A DNA stretch of 64,000 nucleotides from Thermomonas hydrothermalis (GTDB taxonomy: Bacteria; Pseudomonadota; Gammaproteobacteria; Xanthomonadales; Xanthomonadaceae), in contig NZ_FQUK01000008.1 in assembly GCF_900129205.1 (NCBI RefSeq), positions 16,920 through 80,919 of the forward strand. Reading direction: 5' to 3'. Within the stretch, counting starts at the first letter, position 1, and the number at the start of each line of letters is the position of its first letter. The position numbers and the translations under genes are program-made. Below the pieces are notes generated by a model. The model was given only the letters and a program-made list of their open reading frames with translations. It had not been told where the DNA came from and did no database searches. This document shows positions 38,550 through 47,354 of this stretch, one piece after another.

Positions 38550-39890
38550 ATGACCGAGCACGCGCCGCAGCCCTGCGACCTTCTCATCGAGGCCGGCTGG
38601 GTGGTGCCGGTCGTCCCGCACGGCGTGATCCTTCCAGATCACGCCGTTGCCGTTTCCGGTTCTCGCATCGTGGCGGTGCTGCCGCGGGCGCAGGCACGGG
38701 CACGCTTTGCGCCGGCGCAGACGGTGGCGCGTCCGCAGGCGGCGCTGATCCCGGGGCTGGTCAACGCTCACACCCACAATCCGATGACGCTGCTGCGCGG
38801 CGTGGCCGATGATCTGCCGCTGATGACCTGGCTGCGCGAGCACATCTGGCCGGTCGAAGGCGCGCTGGTGGGGCCGGAGTTCGTGGCCGACGGCGTGACC
38901 TTGGCGATCGCCGAGATGCTGCGTGGTGGCACCACCTGCGCCAACGAAAACTATTTCTTCCCAGACGTGCAGGCCGCCGTGTACAGCAAGCACGGATTCC
39001 GGGCGCGGGTGGGCCTGCCGGTGATCGATTTCCCGACCGCCTGGGCGGCCAGCGACGATGAATACTTCGCTCGCGCCATCGAAGTGCACGACACCTGGCG
39101 TGACGATCCGCTGGTCGCAATGGCATTTGCGCCGCATGCGCCCTATTCGGTGAGCGACGCCAACTTCGAGCGCGTGCGGATGCTGGCCGATCAGCTTGAT
39201 CTGCCGGTGCATCTGCATACCCATGAAACTGCGCAGGAGATCGAGGACTCCCTGAAGCAGTATGGCCTGCGGCCGTTGGCGCGGCTGGATCGGCTGGGCC
39301 TGGTCAACGACCGCCTGATTGCGGTGCACATGACCCAGCTCACCGACGCCGAGATCCGCCTGTGTGCCGAACGCGGCGTCAGCGTCGTGCACTGCCCGGA
39401 ATCCAATCTCAAGCTGGCCTCGGGTTTCTGCCCGGCCTGCGCGCTGCTGAAGGCGGGGGTGAATCTGGCGATCGGCACCGACGGCTGCGCCAGCAACAAC
39501 GATCTCGACATGTTCGGCGAAACCCGGACCGCCGCCCTGCTGGGCAAGGCGGTAGCCCACGACGCTGCCGGCTTCTCCGCCTTCGAGGCTCTGCATGCCG
39601 CCACCCTGGGTGGCGCCCGCGCACTGGGGTTTGAGCACCTGATTGGCAGTATCGAGCCCGGCAAGCAGGCGGATCTGGTGTGCGTCGATCTGGCCCCGCT
39701 GGAAACCCAACCGCTGCATCACATCGTCTCGCAGCTGGTGTATGCCGCCGGCCGCCATCAGGTCAGCGATGTCTGGATCGCCGGTCAACCCAAGCTGCGC
39801 CAGCGCGAGCTGGTGGACATGGATACCGAGGCGCTGCTGGCCAAGGTTGGCCACTGGCAGGCGCGCATTGCCCAGGTGCGGGCACACTGA
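38550..39890 (+). CDS. mtaD: 5-methylthioadenosine/S-adenosylhomocysteine deaminase-type amidohydrolase (TRZ/ATZ family)
   Basis: The 446-residue metal-dependent amidohydrolase has [15 protein letters not shown] (HxH metal site), [29 protein letters not shown] and [16 protein letters not shown] (metal Asp). This pattern matches MtaD-like deaminases of the cytosine deaminase/TRZ group, which deaminate methylthioadenosine or S-adenosylhomocysteine. In gammaproteobacteria the gene commonly precedes ubiG and gph, as here. I chose the ATG at 38550 with AAAGGA upstream. The substrate is inferred from family and context. Confidence 0.88.
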   Translation: MTEHAPQPCDLLIEAGWVVPVVPHGVILPDHAVAVSGSRIVAVLPRAQARARFAPAQTVARPQAALIPGLVNAHTHNPMTLLRGVADDLPLMTWLREHIWPVEGALVGPEFVADGVTLAIAEMLRGGTTCANENYFFPDVQAAVYSKHGFRARVGLPVIDFPTAWAASDDEYFARAIEVHDTWRDDPLVAMAFAPHAPYSVSDANFERVRMLADQLDLPVHLHTHETAQEIEDSLKQYGLRPLARLDRLGLVNDRLIAVHMTQLTDAEIRLCAERGVSVVHCPESNLKLASGFCPACALLKAGVNLAIGTDGCASNNDLDMFGETRTAALLGKAVAHDAAGFSAFEALHAATLGGARALGFEHLIGSIEPGKQADLVCVDLAPLETQPLHHIVSQLVYAAGRHQVSDVWIAGQPKLRQRELVDMDTEALLAKVGHWQARIAQVRAH

Positions 39891-39909
39891 TCGACATGCG
39901 GAGCAGGCG

Positions 39910-40620
39910 ATGAGCGCGATCCCCGACAACGTCTCGCAGGCCGAACTCGACAAGTTCGATGCGCTGGCCCAGCGCTGGTGGGATCCGGACGGGCCGCAGC
40001 GGGCCCTGCACGCGCTCAATCCGGCGCGGCTTGCGTACGTCGCCAGCCGTGTTCGCCTGCCAGGGGCGGCCGTGCTCGATGTTGGCTGCGGTGGTGGTCT
40101 GCTCAGCGAGGCGATGGCCAGGGCCGGTGCCGCGGTGACGGGAATCGATCTGGCGTCGAATCTGCTCAAGGTCGCCCGCCTGCACGGGTTGGAATCCGGC
40201 GTGCGGGTCGAGTATCGGCAGATCAGCGCCGAGGCGCTGGCGCACACACAGCCGGGCCAGTTCGATGTCGTGACCTGCATGGAAATGCTCGAGCATGTCC
40301 CCGATCCGGCATCGGTGGTGCAGGCCTGTGCCACCCTGCTCAAGCCCGGCGGATACCTGTTCCTGTCCACCCTCAACCGCACGCTGGCGGCGTTTGCATT
40401 GGCCATTGTCGGCGCCGAATACATCGCTCGGCTGCTGCCGCCTGGAACCCACCAGTACCGGGATTTCATCCGCCCGGCCGAACTGGCGCAGATGCTGCGT
40501 GCGGCCGGGCTGGTGCTGGACGACATCAGCGGTCTGCACTATGACCCGCTTGGTCAACGGGCCTGGGTGGGTGGGGCGCCTCGGGTCAACTACCTGGCCT
40601 GCGCGCGTAAACCGGAATGA
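39910..40620 (+). CDS. ubiG: Ubiquinone biosynthesis O-methyltransferase UbiG
   Basis: The 236-residue SAM methyltransferase has the N-terminal [26 protein letters not shown], the SAM motif [20 protein letters not shown], and [13 protein letters not shown]. UbiG carries out both O-methylations in ubiquinone synthesis. The start at 39910 follows mtaD by 19 bp. Its stop overlaps the gph start as ATGA, indicating translational coupling. Confidence 0.96.
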   Translation: MSAIPDNVSQAELDKFDALAQRWWDPDGPQRALHALNPARLAYVASRVRLPGAAVLDVGCGGGLLSEAMARAGAAVTGIDLASNLLKVARLHGLESGVRVEYRQISAEALAHTQPGQFDVVTCMEMLEHVPDPASVVQACATLLKPGGYLFLSTLNRTLAAFALAIVGAEYIARLLPPGTHQYRDFIRPAELAQMLRAAGLVLDDISGLHYDPLGQRAWVGGAPRVNYLACARKPE

Positions 40621-41282
40621 GTGCGCGTCGCTTCCCGCCGCTGGTGCTGTTCGATCTTGACGGCACCCTGCTCGACAGCGCCCCGGATATGCTGGTCACG
40701 GTCAACCGCATGCGCGCCATGCGCGGTGATGCTCCGATGGCGCTGGACGCACTGCGTCCGCACGTCTCCCGCGGCGCGCGGGCGATGATTGCGGCATCCT
40801 TTCCGGCGCTGGGCGGCGAGGTGCCGGCGGAGATGGTTCGAGAGTTTCTCGACATCTACGCACAGGTCTTGGGGCAGCACGGCGCGCCTTTCGATGGGGT
40901 GGTCGAACTGCTGGCGGCACTCGAGGCGGCCGGTAGCCGCTGGGGCATCGTGACCAACAAGCCGGAATCTCTGGCCCGGCAGTTGCTGCCGGGGTTGGGC
41001 TGGGATGCGCGTTGCGCCATTTTGGTGGGCGGTGACAGCCTGCCCGAGCGCAAGCCGCATCCGTTGCCGCTGTTGCATGCGGCCGGGCAGTTGGGCGTGT
41101 CCTGCCAGGACTGCGCCTATGTCGGTGATGACCGCCGCGACATCGAAGCGGCGCGGGCGGCCGGCATGCGCTCGGTGGTGGCGCTGTGGGGCTATCGGCT
41201 GCCGGATGAGAACCCGCAGGACTGGGGCGGAGATGCCTTGTCGCCCACCCCACAGGCGCTGCTCGACTGGCCGTTGCCATGA
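40617..41282 (+). CDS. gph: HAD-superfamily phosphoglycolate phosphatase
   Basis: The 221-residue HAD hydrolase has motif [12 protein letters not shown] (nucleophile Asp), motif II IVTNKP, and motif [16 protein letters not shown] with [17 protein letters not shown]. The helical cap between motifs I and II is of the Gph/PGP type. It removes phosphoglycolate, for example after repair of oxidative DNA ends. It is the third gene of mtaD-ubiG-gph and overlaps the next gene by 4 nt. Confidence 0.92.
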   Translation: MSARRFPPLVLFDLDGTLLDSAPDMLVTVNRMRAMRGDAPMALDALRPHVSRGARAMIAASFPALGGEVPAEMVREFLDIYAQVLGQHGAPFDGVVELLAALEAAGSRWGIVTNKPESLARQLLPGLGWDARCAILVGGDSLPERKPHPLPLLHAAGQLGVSCQDCAYVGDDRRDIEAARAAGMRSVVALWGYRLPDENPQDWGGDALSPTPQALLDWPLP

Positions 41283-41941
41283 CCGATTCAGCCGCCCTCG
41301 ACACATTCCTGCAGAAATGGCGCACACGCTGGCCGGAATGGGCCATCGCCGAAGCGTTCGTGCCGGCATCGCAGCGCCCGTTGGCGCAGGCCTGGCTGGC
41401 GCTGCGCGGTGAGCTGGCGGAAGCCGCCTGGGGGGGTGAGGACCCGACACCCGGGGCGGCCAAGCTGGGCTGGTGGGAAGAAGAGCTGCGCGGTTGGGCG
41501 CGTGGTGCCCGCCGGCATCCGCTGGGGCTGGCTCTGCAACGGCAGCCGGTGGATTGGGCTCGGCTCGCTGACGGAATCCCTGCATTGCGTCTTCGCCGAC
41601 AGCCGGAAGGCGATCAAGCACAGACACTGGCCGGCTTGGCCGGATACGCGCAAGGCCTGGCGACGGTGTCGGCGGCGTTGTTTTGTGCGCCCGCCCCATC
41701 GGGAGATGCGATGGCGCAGGCGCTGCTGGCCGAATGGCGGCTGTTGCTGCCCCGACGCGGGGTACCGGCCGCTGGCACCGATCTGGCCAGCGTATTGGCA
41801 CTGCCGGCCTTGCGCGAGGGGCCGCGGGTGGAGCGCATCCAGGCGGCGCTGGTGCGTCTGCGCCTGCGCCGGCAGGACGGCCAGGCTCCGCTAGGAGCAC
41901 CCCGCGTGCTGCTGGCGGCCTGGCGTGCCGCGCGTGGGTGA
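41279..41941 (+). CDS. Squalene/phytoene synthase-like protein lacking the catalytic Asp motifs
   Basis: The 220-residue protein is translationally coupled to gph (ATGA). The segment GAAKLGWWEEELRGWARGARRHPLGLAL matches the W-x2-EL...G...HPL pattern of squalene/phytoene synthase-fold proteins, and the rest is predicted to be helical. The two DxxxD motifs that bind prenyl diphosphate are not found, so a prenyl-transferase reaction is unlikely. Its place after ubiG might suggest an accessory role in quinone or respiratory-complex biogenesis, as for the eukaryotic relative NDUFAF6, but this is speculative. Confidence 0.6.
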   Translation: MTDSAALDTFLQKWRTRWPEWAIAEAFVPASQRPLAQAWLALRGELAEAAWGGEDPTPGAAKLGWWEEELRGWARGARRHPLGLALQRQPVDWARLADGIPALRLRRQPEGDQAQTLAGLAGYAQGLATVSAALFCAPAPSGDAMAQALLAEWRLLLPRRGVPAAGTDLASVLALPALREGPRVERIQAALVRLRLRRQDGQAPLGAPRVLLAAWRAARG

Positions 41942-41977
41942 ACCAGAGCGTTCCGCGGCCGATCACGTCACTGCCGG

Positions 41978-41989
41978 TACAATGTCGCG
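41978..41989 (+). promoter_or_regulatory. Candidate -10 box six bases before folE2 (possible leaderless mRNA)
   Basis: TACAAT at 41978-41983 ends six bases before the folE2 ATG, and there is no Shine-Dalgarno site. Transcription would start at about the A of the ATG. No clear -35 box was found. Confidence 0.4.
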
Positions 41990-42916
41990 ATGCACAAGCC
42001 CCTGACTTCGCCGGCCTTGCCGGATGTGGCCTTCGATCGCGTGCCCCAGGCCCGCGCCCTGGACTGGGTGGGGATGGAGGGCATCGCCCTGCCGATCCGG
42101 CTGCCGGATGGCAACGGTGCGACGCTGCGTGTGCCAGCCAGTGTCGATGTGGCGGTCGATCTGCACGCAGCGGGCGCCCGCGGCATCCACATGTCGCGTT
42201 TGTATCTGCAACTGCAGCAGGGGTTGGCGGATACGCTGCTGACCGGGCCGGCACTGCGCCGTCTGCTGGACGACTGCATTGCCTCGCAACAGGGGCTGGC
42301 CACCCGCGCGCGGCTGCGTCTTCGCTATGACCAGCTGCTGCTGCGGACGGCACTGCGCAGTGGCCATGCCGGCTGGAAACGCTATCCGGTCATGCTGGAG
42401 GCGGTCCTGGCCGACGGGCATCTGCAGCTGACGCTGGAACTGGCACTGGAATATTCCAGTACCTGCCCGGCCTCGGCCGCGCTGTCGCGGCAGGCCAATG
42501 CCGAGCGCTTTGCCCGCATGTTTGGCGCGAGTTCGGATGTTGCCGTGGCCGATGTGTGCGCGTGGCTGGAGAGCGAACAGGGGCTGGCCGCCACGCCCCA
42601 TGCCCAGCGCAGTCGGGCCGAATTTCGTCTAGAGCTGCGGCCCAGTCTCGATGAACTGCCACTGGTCAACCTGATCGACGCCCTGGAAGCTGCGCTTGGC
42701 ACGCCGGTGCAGACAGCGGTCAAGCGTGAAGACGAGCAGGCCTTTGCCGAAGCCAATGCCGCCAATCTGATGTTTTGCGAGGATGCGGCGCGCCGGTTGG
42801 CCGCGGTGCTGGCGGCTGAGGCCCGGATCTTGGCCTGGCAGGTGCGGGTGGCGCATCTGGAGAGCCTGCACGCCCATGACGCCGTGGCCAGCGTGAGCGG
42901 CCGCAACGACCGCTAG
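41990..42916 (+). CDS. folE2: GTP cyclohydrolase FolE2 (type IB)
   Basis: The 308-residue enzyme is a member of the COG1469 family that forms 7,8-dihydroneopterin triphosphate for folate and queuosine. Visible signatures are the N-terminal GMEGIALPIRL, DLHAAGARGIHMSRLYL, LEYSSTCPASAALSR (containing the conserved catalytic Cys) and ATPHAQRSRAEFRLEL. FolE2 works with metals other than zinc and is often induced by zinc shortage through Zur. I could not recognise a Zur box in the short upstream region. Confidence 0.94.
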   Translation: MHKPLTSPALPDVAFDRVPQARALDWVGMEGIALPIRLPDGNGATLRVPASVDVAVDLHAAGARGIHMSRLYLQLQQGLADTLLTGPALRRLLDDCIASQQGLATRARLRLRYDQLLLRTALRSGHAGWKRYPVMLEAVLADGHLQLTLELALEYSSTCPASAALSRQANAERFARMFGASSDVAVADVCAWLESEQGLAATPHAQRSRAEFRLELRPSLDELPLVNLIDALEAALGTPVQTAVKREDEQAFAEANAANLMFCEDAARRLAAVLAAEARILAWQVRVAHLESLHAHDAVASVSGRNDR

Positions 42917-43028
42917 GCAAGGTCTAAAACACTCGGCGCATCGCCCGATTCGACGGCTGCGCAAGCAGCTGCACGCGTGTGTTCCCGCGTGCGCACGACA
43001 CGCCCGCACGCCTGAGCGCGTTGCCGCG

Positions 43029-43922
43029 TTAAGGCGTGCGCTGTAGCACCAGCAGCGGGTCGATGCGCACGTCGAACCAGTTCATGCCCCAGTGCAGATG
43101 CGGCCCGCTGGCGCGGCCAGTGGCACCGACGGCGCCGATGATCTCGCCTTGCCGCACGGGTTGCCCGACCTGTACGTCGATCCGCGACAGATGCAGGAAG
43201 TTGCTGCTGATGCCGTGGCCGTGATCCAACAGCACCGTGCCGCCGGTGAGATACAGATCGGGTGCGGCGAAGGTCACCACCCCGCTGGCAGGAGCGCGCA
43301 CCGGAGTGCCTGCGGGTGCGGCGATGTCCATCCCCGAGTGCGGCGCACCGGGGACCCCGTCATACACGCGCTGATGGCCGAAGCGGCCGCTGATCCGGCC
43401 CTGCACGGGCCAGAAGAAACGCTGGGCAAAGCCGGTCTCGTCGCCATCGCGCTGACGTGCGGCGGCCACCTGTGCCTGTTCGGCCTCGATACGACGGGCA
43501 AGCTCCGGCGGTGGCGTGACCGTCGCCGGCGGTACGCCACGCACCTGTTCCACCGGCCAGTCGCGTGGAAGGATCGTGATCAGGATCGTCTGTGTGGCCG
43601 CCCCAGGTGGGGTCACGGTCAGGGCGATCGTTCCGCTCTGATCGCGGCCGATCCCCAACACCACCGAGCCATACGGCGTCGGTCGCAGGGTGCGTCCGGC
43701 GTAAGTCACCTGGCTGCCGGCGGGTACCTTGCCGATGACCATGGCCCCTTGAAGGGCGGTATGGGGGAACCGGATGCCCGCCGTCGCTGTGGCGGGTCCA
43801 GCTTCGGTCGTGGCCGGCGTTGCGCCCACGGCGCCTGCCCATACCGGCGTACAGGTGTACAGAAGCGCGGATGCGAGCAATGCCAGCAGGAGGCGTCGGT
43901 CAGTGCGGTGGGACGGGGTCAT
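43029..43922 (-). CDS. Exported M23-family (LytM) peptidoglycan endopeptidase
   Basis: The 297-residue protein has a signal peptide (about 1-30, ending TPVWAGA), an immunoglobulin-like N-terminal region (about 50-135) and a C-terminal M23 domain. The domain holds [30 protein letters not shown] (metal His and Asp) and HLHWGMNWF (HxH). Both metal-binding elements are intact, so it may be an active D,D-endopeptidase rather than only an amidase activator. Its start codon lies inside the 3' end of yidD (23-nt overlap). The regulation target is unknown. Confidence 0.9.
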   Translation of the reverse strand: MTPSHRTDRRLLLALLASALLYTCTPVWAGAVGATPATTEAGPATATAGIRFPHTALQGAMVIGKVPAGSQVTYAGRTLRPTPYGSVVLGIGRDQSGTIALTVTPPGAATQTILITILPRDWPVEQVRGVPPATVTPPPELARRIEAEQAQVAAARQRDGDETGFAQRFFWPVQGRISGRFGHQRVYDGVPGAPHSGMDIAAPAGTPVRAPASGVVTFAAPDLYLTGGTVLLDHGHGISSNFLHLSRIDVQVGQPVRQGEIIGAVGATGRASGPHLHWGMNWFDVRIDPLLVLQRTP

Positions 43923-44118
43923 GGCCACCGGGGTGCAGGGGATGGCAGCGGGCGATGCGACGCATGGCCAGCCAACTGCCCTTGAATGGACCGAAGCGGG
44001 TGATGGCCTCCACGGCGTAGTCCGAGCAGGTGGGGACGAACCGGCAGCGTGGCCCCAGGAGCGGGCTGATCCAGCGCTTGTAGAGACGCAGCAGAAAGAG
44101 CAGGATGCGGGAGAGCAC
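43900..44118 (-). CDS. yidD: Membrane protein insertion efficiency factor YidD
   Basis: The 72-residue protein has [20 protein letters not shown] followed by [39 protein letters not shown], the full YidD/UPF0161 pattern with three conserved cysteines and an amphipathic N-terminus. YidD helps YidC-dependent insertion of inner-membrane proteins. It normally lies between rnpA and yidC. Here it stands apart from them and shares its 3' end with an M23 peptidase gene. Confidence 0.93.
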   Translation of the reverse strand: MLSRILLFLLRLYKRWISPLLGPRCRFVPTCSDYAVEAITRFGPFKGSWLAMRRIARCHPLHPGGHDPVPPH

Positions 44119-44146
44119 GATGATTGGGCGGTAGGTCGCGGTGCGG

Positions 44147-44175
44147 TTGCCGCATCGCGCAAGGCAGGGTATAAC
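44147..44175 (+). promoter_or_regulatory. Sigma70 promoter of dksA with GC-rich discriminator
   Basis: TTGCCG (44147-44152), a 17-bp spacer and TATAAC (44170-44175) are followed by an all-G/C-type discriminator (AGCGCGCC). GC-rich discriminators are known from stringently controlled promoters inhibited by ppGpp and DksA. The dksA GTG lies 43 bases downstream. Confidence 0.6.
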
Positions 44176-44217
44176 AGCGCGCCTTCCCGCCTCAAGGGAA
44201 ATGAGAGGAGTCCGGAC

Positions 44218-45312
44218 GTGGCAGCGAAAAAAACCGCCAAGAAGGCCGCCAAGCCGGCCAAACAGGCCACCTCGGTGAAGAAGCCGGCGCCAGCGGCAAA
44301 ACCGGTGGCGAAGAGCACTGCGGCCGCAAAAAAGAAAGCGGTCCCAGCCAAGAAGACCGAGGCTGCCAAGAAGGCTGTGCCAGCCAGCAAGACGGCGTCA
44401 GTCAAGAAAGCCGCGCCAGCCAAGAAGGACAGCACGGTCAAGAAGGCGGCCACACGGCAGTCGGCCCAGGCCAAGCAGAAAGCAGCGCCGACCAAGAAGC
44501 CTGCGGCGGGCAGCAAAGCTGCGCCCACCAAGCAAGCGCCCGGCAAGGACAAAGCGACCAAGCCCAGCGCGGAGAAGGTGGTCAAGCGGGTCATCCCCGC
44601 GACCGACGTCCAGGTTGAATCCAGCAAGAAAACGGGAAAGAAGGGCACAACCACCGCAGGAGACCGCAAGACCAAGGACGTCTCTTCGCCACCGGCCACC
44701 CCGAACAGCGTGGGTCAGGCACCTGTGACGGAACGTAAGAACACTGCTACCCCGACGCCGCCGGCAAACACGCCGGAGCAGTCGAAAGAAAAACCACCTG
44801 GAAAAGTCGTGATTGCCACCAAAAACGCAGCGCTAAAGCCGGCAACTGAACCCAAGCGCACGTTCAAGGTCGTGCCGTATGAAGTGGACGAGGCCACCGG
44901 CCGGCCGATCGTCCCGCCCGGCTATAAGCCTTCGCCGGACGAGGAGTACATGAACCCGCTGATGCTGGAGTATTTCCGCCAGCGTCTGCTGCAGTGGCGG
45001 GCCGAGCTCGTGGAGGAGTCCAAGCAGACCATCGAAAACCTACGCGAGGAAGTGCGTGACATCGGCGATGAGGCCGAGCGCGCCACCCGCGAGACGGAGA
45101 ACTCGCTGGAGCTGCGCACCCGCGACCGCTACCGCAAACTCATCGCCAAGATCGACTCCACCCTCAAGCGCATCGACAGTGGCGACTACGGCTACTGCGT
45201 CGATACCGGCGAGGAGATTGGACTGGAGCGGATGGAAGCGCGTCTGACCGCAGAACGTACGGTCGATGCCCAGGAACGCTGGGAGCACCAGCAGAAGATG
45301 ATGGGCGAGTAA
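44218..45312 (+). CDS. dksA: DksA-type RNA polymerase-binding factor with long Lys/Ala/Pro-rich N-terminal extension
   Basis: The 364-residue protein joins a low-complexity, highly basic N-terminal part (about 1-213, with many AKK and KKA units, histone-H1-like) to a DksA core. The coiled-coil tip keeps DxxDxA (DIGDEAERA), needed for action on the RNAP secondary channel. The zinc finger is degenerate: the expected four Cys read YGYCVDTG and TVDAQE, so only one Cys remains. Related xanthomonad DksA proteins show the same pattern. GTG start at 44218 with GAGAGGAG upstream. It should mediate ppGpp responses without needing zinc; the tail may bind nucleic acid. Confidence 0.9.
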   Translation: MAAKKTAKKAAKPAKQATSVKKPAPAAKPVAKSTAAAKKKAVPAKKTEAAKKAVPASKTASVKKAAPAKKDSTVKKAATRQSAQAKQKAAPTKKPAAGSKAAPTKQAPGKDKATKPSAEKVVKRVIPATDVQVESSKKTGKKGTTTAGDRKTKDVSSPPATPNSVGQAPVTERKNTATPTPPANTPEQSKEKPPGKVVIATKNAALKPATEPKRTFKVVPYEVDEATGRPIVPPGYKPSPDEEYMNPLMLEYFRQRLLQWRAELVEESKQTIENLREEVRDIGDEAERATRETENSLELRTRDRYRKLIAKIDSTLKRIDSGDYGYCVDTGEEIGLERMEARLTAERTVDAQERWEHQQKMMGE

Positions 45313-45344
45313 GCCCGGCCTCGCATTCGCCGCACCAGATTTCA

Positions 45345-45375
45345 GCCCCGCTTCGGCGGGGCATTTGGTTTTTAG
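45345..45375 (+). terminator. Intrinsic terminator after dksA
   Basis: A 7-bp stem GCCCCGC/GCGGGGC with a TTCG tetraloop (45345-45362) is followed by ATTTGGTTTTT. It lies 33 bp after the dksA stop. Confidence 0.85.
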
Positions 45376-45555
45376 GGAAGGCCTGAACAACGCCATCCTG
45401 GTGGTGTCAACCGCACTGAGCCCGGCAGATGTCCCGGTTCGGCTCACGCGTAGCAATCGCGTGTGCGATGGCTGCATGGCCGGCCATCTGTGTCCCAAGG
45501 AATCTTGCAAGTATTCGGAGACTGCTTAGGACACAGGAACGCCGCGTTGGCGGTG
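45376..45555. other. Non-coding gap with one IS5-like terminal sequence
   Basis: About 180 bp between dksA and the MFS gene hold no supported ORF. The start, GGAAGGCCTGAACAA (from about 45378), resembles the terminal inverted repeat of IS5-family elements (GGAAGGTGCGAA type). It is preceded by TTAG, which fits the YTAR target of that family. No second end or transposase fragment was found, so it may be an IS remnant, a solo end or chance. Confidence 0.3.
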
Positions 45556-46803
45556 TCAGTGCAGTTCGCGCAGATCCAGCCGGCGCAGGCGGGGAGCCAG
45601 CCGGGCGGTGATGGCCACCACCGCCAGGGTGACGCCGCCGCCGACCAGCATCGCCGGCACCAGCCCCAGCAGGCGTGCCATGACCCCGTCGTAAAACGCG
45701 CCCAGCTCGTTCGATGAGCTGATGAACAGGCCATTGATGGACGACACTCGGCCGCGCATCGCATCCGGGGTCACCAGCTGCATGATGGTCGAGCGCAGCA
45801 CCACCGAAACGCCGTCGCACATCCCGTACAGCACCAGCAGCAAGGTGGACAGCCAAAGCTGTCGCGACAGTGCGAAGGCGATCGTGCACAGCCCAAAGCC
45901 AGCCACTGCCAGGAGCAATACCCGGCCGGCATGGCGCTGCAAGGGGTGCCGGCTCAACCACAGCGCGACCAGGATCGAGCCAATTGCCGGCGCGGCCCGC
46001 AGCAGCCCCAGCGCTTGCGGCCCTGCGTGCAGAATGTCGTGGATGAAGGCGGGCAGCATGGACACCGCGCCGCCCAGCAGCACCGAAAACATGTCCAGGG
46101 CCATGGCGCCAAGCAGGATTTGGTTGCCGGCGACGAAGCGCGCCCCTTCGGCGATGCTGGCCAGGATCGGTCCACGCTGCGTCGGCGGTGGTGGTTCGCT
46201 GACCGGCATCCGCAGCAGCGTGACAGCCGCCAGCAGGGCCAGCGCGGTGCCGGTGCTGAATGCCGCTGCCGTTCCCAGCGTGCCCACCAGCACGCCCCCC
46301 AGCGCCGGGCCCAGCACCAGCCCGGTCTGGAACACGACGCTACCGAGGCTGGCGCCGCGGGCAAACTGTGGCCGCGCCAGCACGCGTGCGAACAGGGCGT
46401 TATAGATCGGCCCCAGGAAGGTGCGGCCGATACCACCCACGGCCACGGCGAGATAGATCGGCCAGGGGCCGCGCAGGGGCAGCAGCCCCGCGCTCATCGC
46501 CGCCAGCACAGCCGCATTGACAGCCAGCAGGGTGCAGGCCGCAGCACCTAGCGTGCGGCGCGGCAGGTGATCGACCAGGTAGCCGGAAAACGGCGCGATG
46601 CAGAAGAACGGGATCACTTCTGCCAGCCCCACCAACCCGAGTGCCAGGGTGTCGCGGGTGAGCAGGTAGAGATGCCAGCCGACTGCAACCGCCACCACCT
46701 GATAGGACATCAGGGTGCAGATGCGGTACAGCATCAGCCAGCGGAAACCGGCGCTGGCCAGCGGCGAGGGGCTGGCCGTGGGCGCATCGGTCGGGTGGTT
46801 CAT
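45556..46803 (-). CDS. Major facilitator superfamily transporter (DHA3/EntS-like)
   Basis: The 415-residue protein has about 12 membrane helices. It resembles the DHA3 group (EntS/macrolide-efflux type): FRWLMLYRICTLMSYQVVAVAVGWHLYLLT at helix 1, the loop 2-3 region SGYLVDHLPRRTLG, and the C-terminal-half motif VTPDAMRGRVSSINGLFISSSNELGAF. Substrates in this group include drugs and siderophores; none can be assigned. Its start overlaps the sufE stop by 4 nt, an unusual partner for a transporter. Confidence 0.88.
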   Translation of the reverse strand: MNHPTDAPTASPSPLASAGFRWLMLYRICTLMSYQVVAVAVGWHLYLLTRDTLALGLVGLAEVIPFFCIAPFSGYLVDHLPRRTLGAAACTLLAVNAAVLAAMSAGLLPLRGPWPIYLAVAVGGIGRTFLGPIYNALFARVLARPQFARGASLGSVVFQTGLVLGPALGGVLVGTLGTAAAFSTGTALALLAAVTLLRMPVSEPPPPTQRGPILASIAEGARFVAGNQILLGAMALDMFSVLLGGAVSMLPAFIHDILHAGPQALGLLRAAPAIGSILVALWLSRHPLQRHAGRVLLLAVAGFGLCTIAFALSRQLWLSTLLLVLYGMCDGVSVVLRSTIMQLVTPDAMRGRVSSINGLFISSSNELGAFYDGVMARLLGLVPAMLVGGGVTLAVVAITARLAPRLRRLDLRELH

Positions 46804-47246
46804 GCCTGCTGCAGGGCGGTCTGGGCGCGTTCGCGAATGAAGGCCAGCAGCGCCGCCAGCCCATTGCTGCGGGTGGGCGATAGGTGTTTGGCCAAACCGA
46901 TGGCGGAAATGAACTCGGGTTGGGTGGCCAGAATCTCGTGGGCACTGCGCCCGGAATAGACACGCAGCACCAGATAGATCAGCCCGGAGACGATCGAAGA
47001 ATCGCTGATGGCGTGGAAGTCGAGCCGGTGGGCATCCCCTTCGGCCACGATCCAGACCAGCGACTGGCAGCCGTGCAACCGGTTGGCCTCGGTTTTCCAG
47101 GCCTCCGGAAACGGAGGCAGCTTGCGGCCCAGGTCGATCAGGTACTGATAGCGTTCGGCCCAGTCGGAGAAAAATCCGAACTCCTCGGCGATGGCCGCCT
47201 GGGCATCGGCGGCGGTGGGTTCGAGCGGGAAGGGGGCTTCAGTCAT
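46800..47246 (-). CDS. sufE: SufE-family sulfur acceptor protein
   Basis: The 148-residue protein has YQYLIDLGRKLPPFPE, the active-site Cys in NRLHGCQSLVWI, and VSGLIYLVLRVYSGRSAHEIL, the SufE/CsdE pattern. SufE takes persulfide from a SufS- or CsdA-type desulfurase for iron-sulfur cluster assembly. No suf operon adjoins it, so a CsdE-like role is possible. I chose the ATG at 47246 with AGGA upstream. Confidence 0.93.
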   Translation of the reverse strand: MTEAPFPLEPTAADAQAAIAEEFGFFSDWAERYQYLIDLGRKLPPFPEAWKTEANRLHGCQSLVWIVAEGDAHRLDFHAISDSSIVSGLIYLVLRVYSGRSAHEILATQPEFISAIGLAKHLSPTRSNGLAALLAFIRERAQTALQQA

Positions 47247-47354
47247 CGGATGTCCTGCGGAACATGCATGCGGTGCCTCTGTGGCCACGCTGGCTTGCGT
47301 CTGAACCTCGGCAACGCCAGCGGCGGCGCTGGTCAGGGCCGGGCGAGCCAGGAC

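Noticed and set aside
37839..40526. 895-codon leftward open frame over efp, mtaD and ubiG
   Set aside because: It spans three well-identified genes on the other strand and has no family features.
41942..41989. Zur operator before folE2
   Set aside because: Zinc control of folE2 is common, but no palindromic Zur-like sequence is visible in this short stretch.
44161..44861. Lys/Ala-rich start of dksA as an out-of-frame artefact
   Set aside because: The frame is continuous with the DksA core, has a good Shine-Dalgarno site and promoter, and the tail is rich in AAG/AAA codons that would not arise from a shadow frame in this genome.
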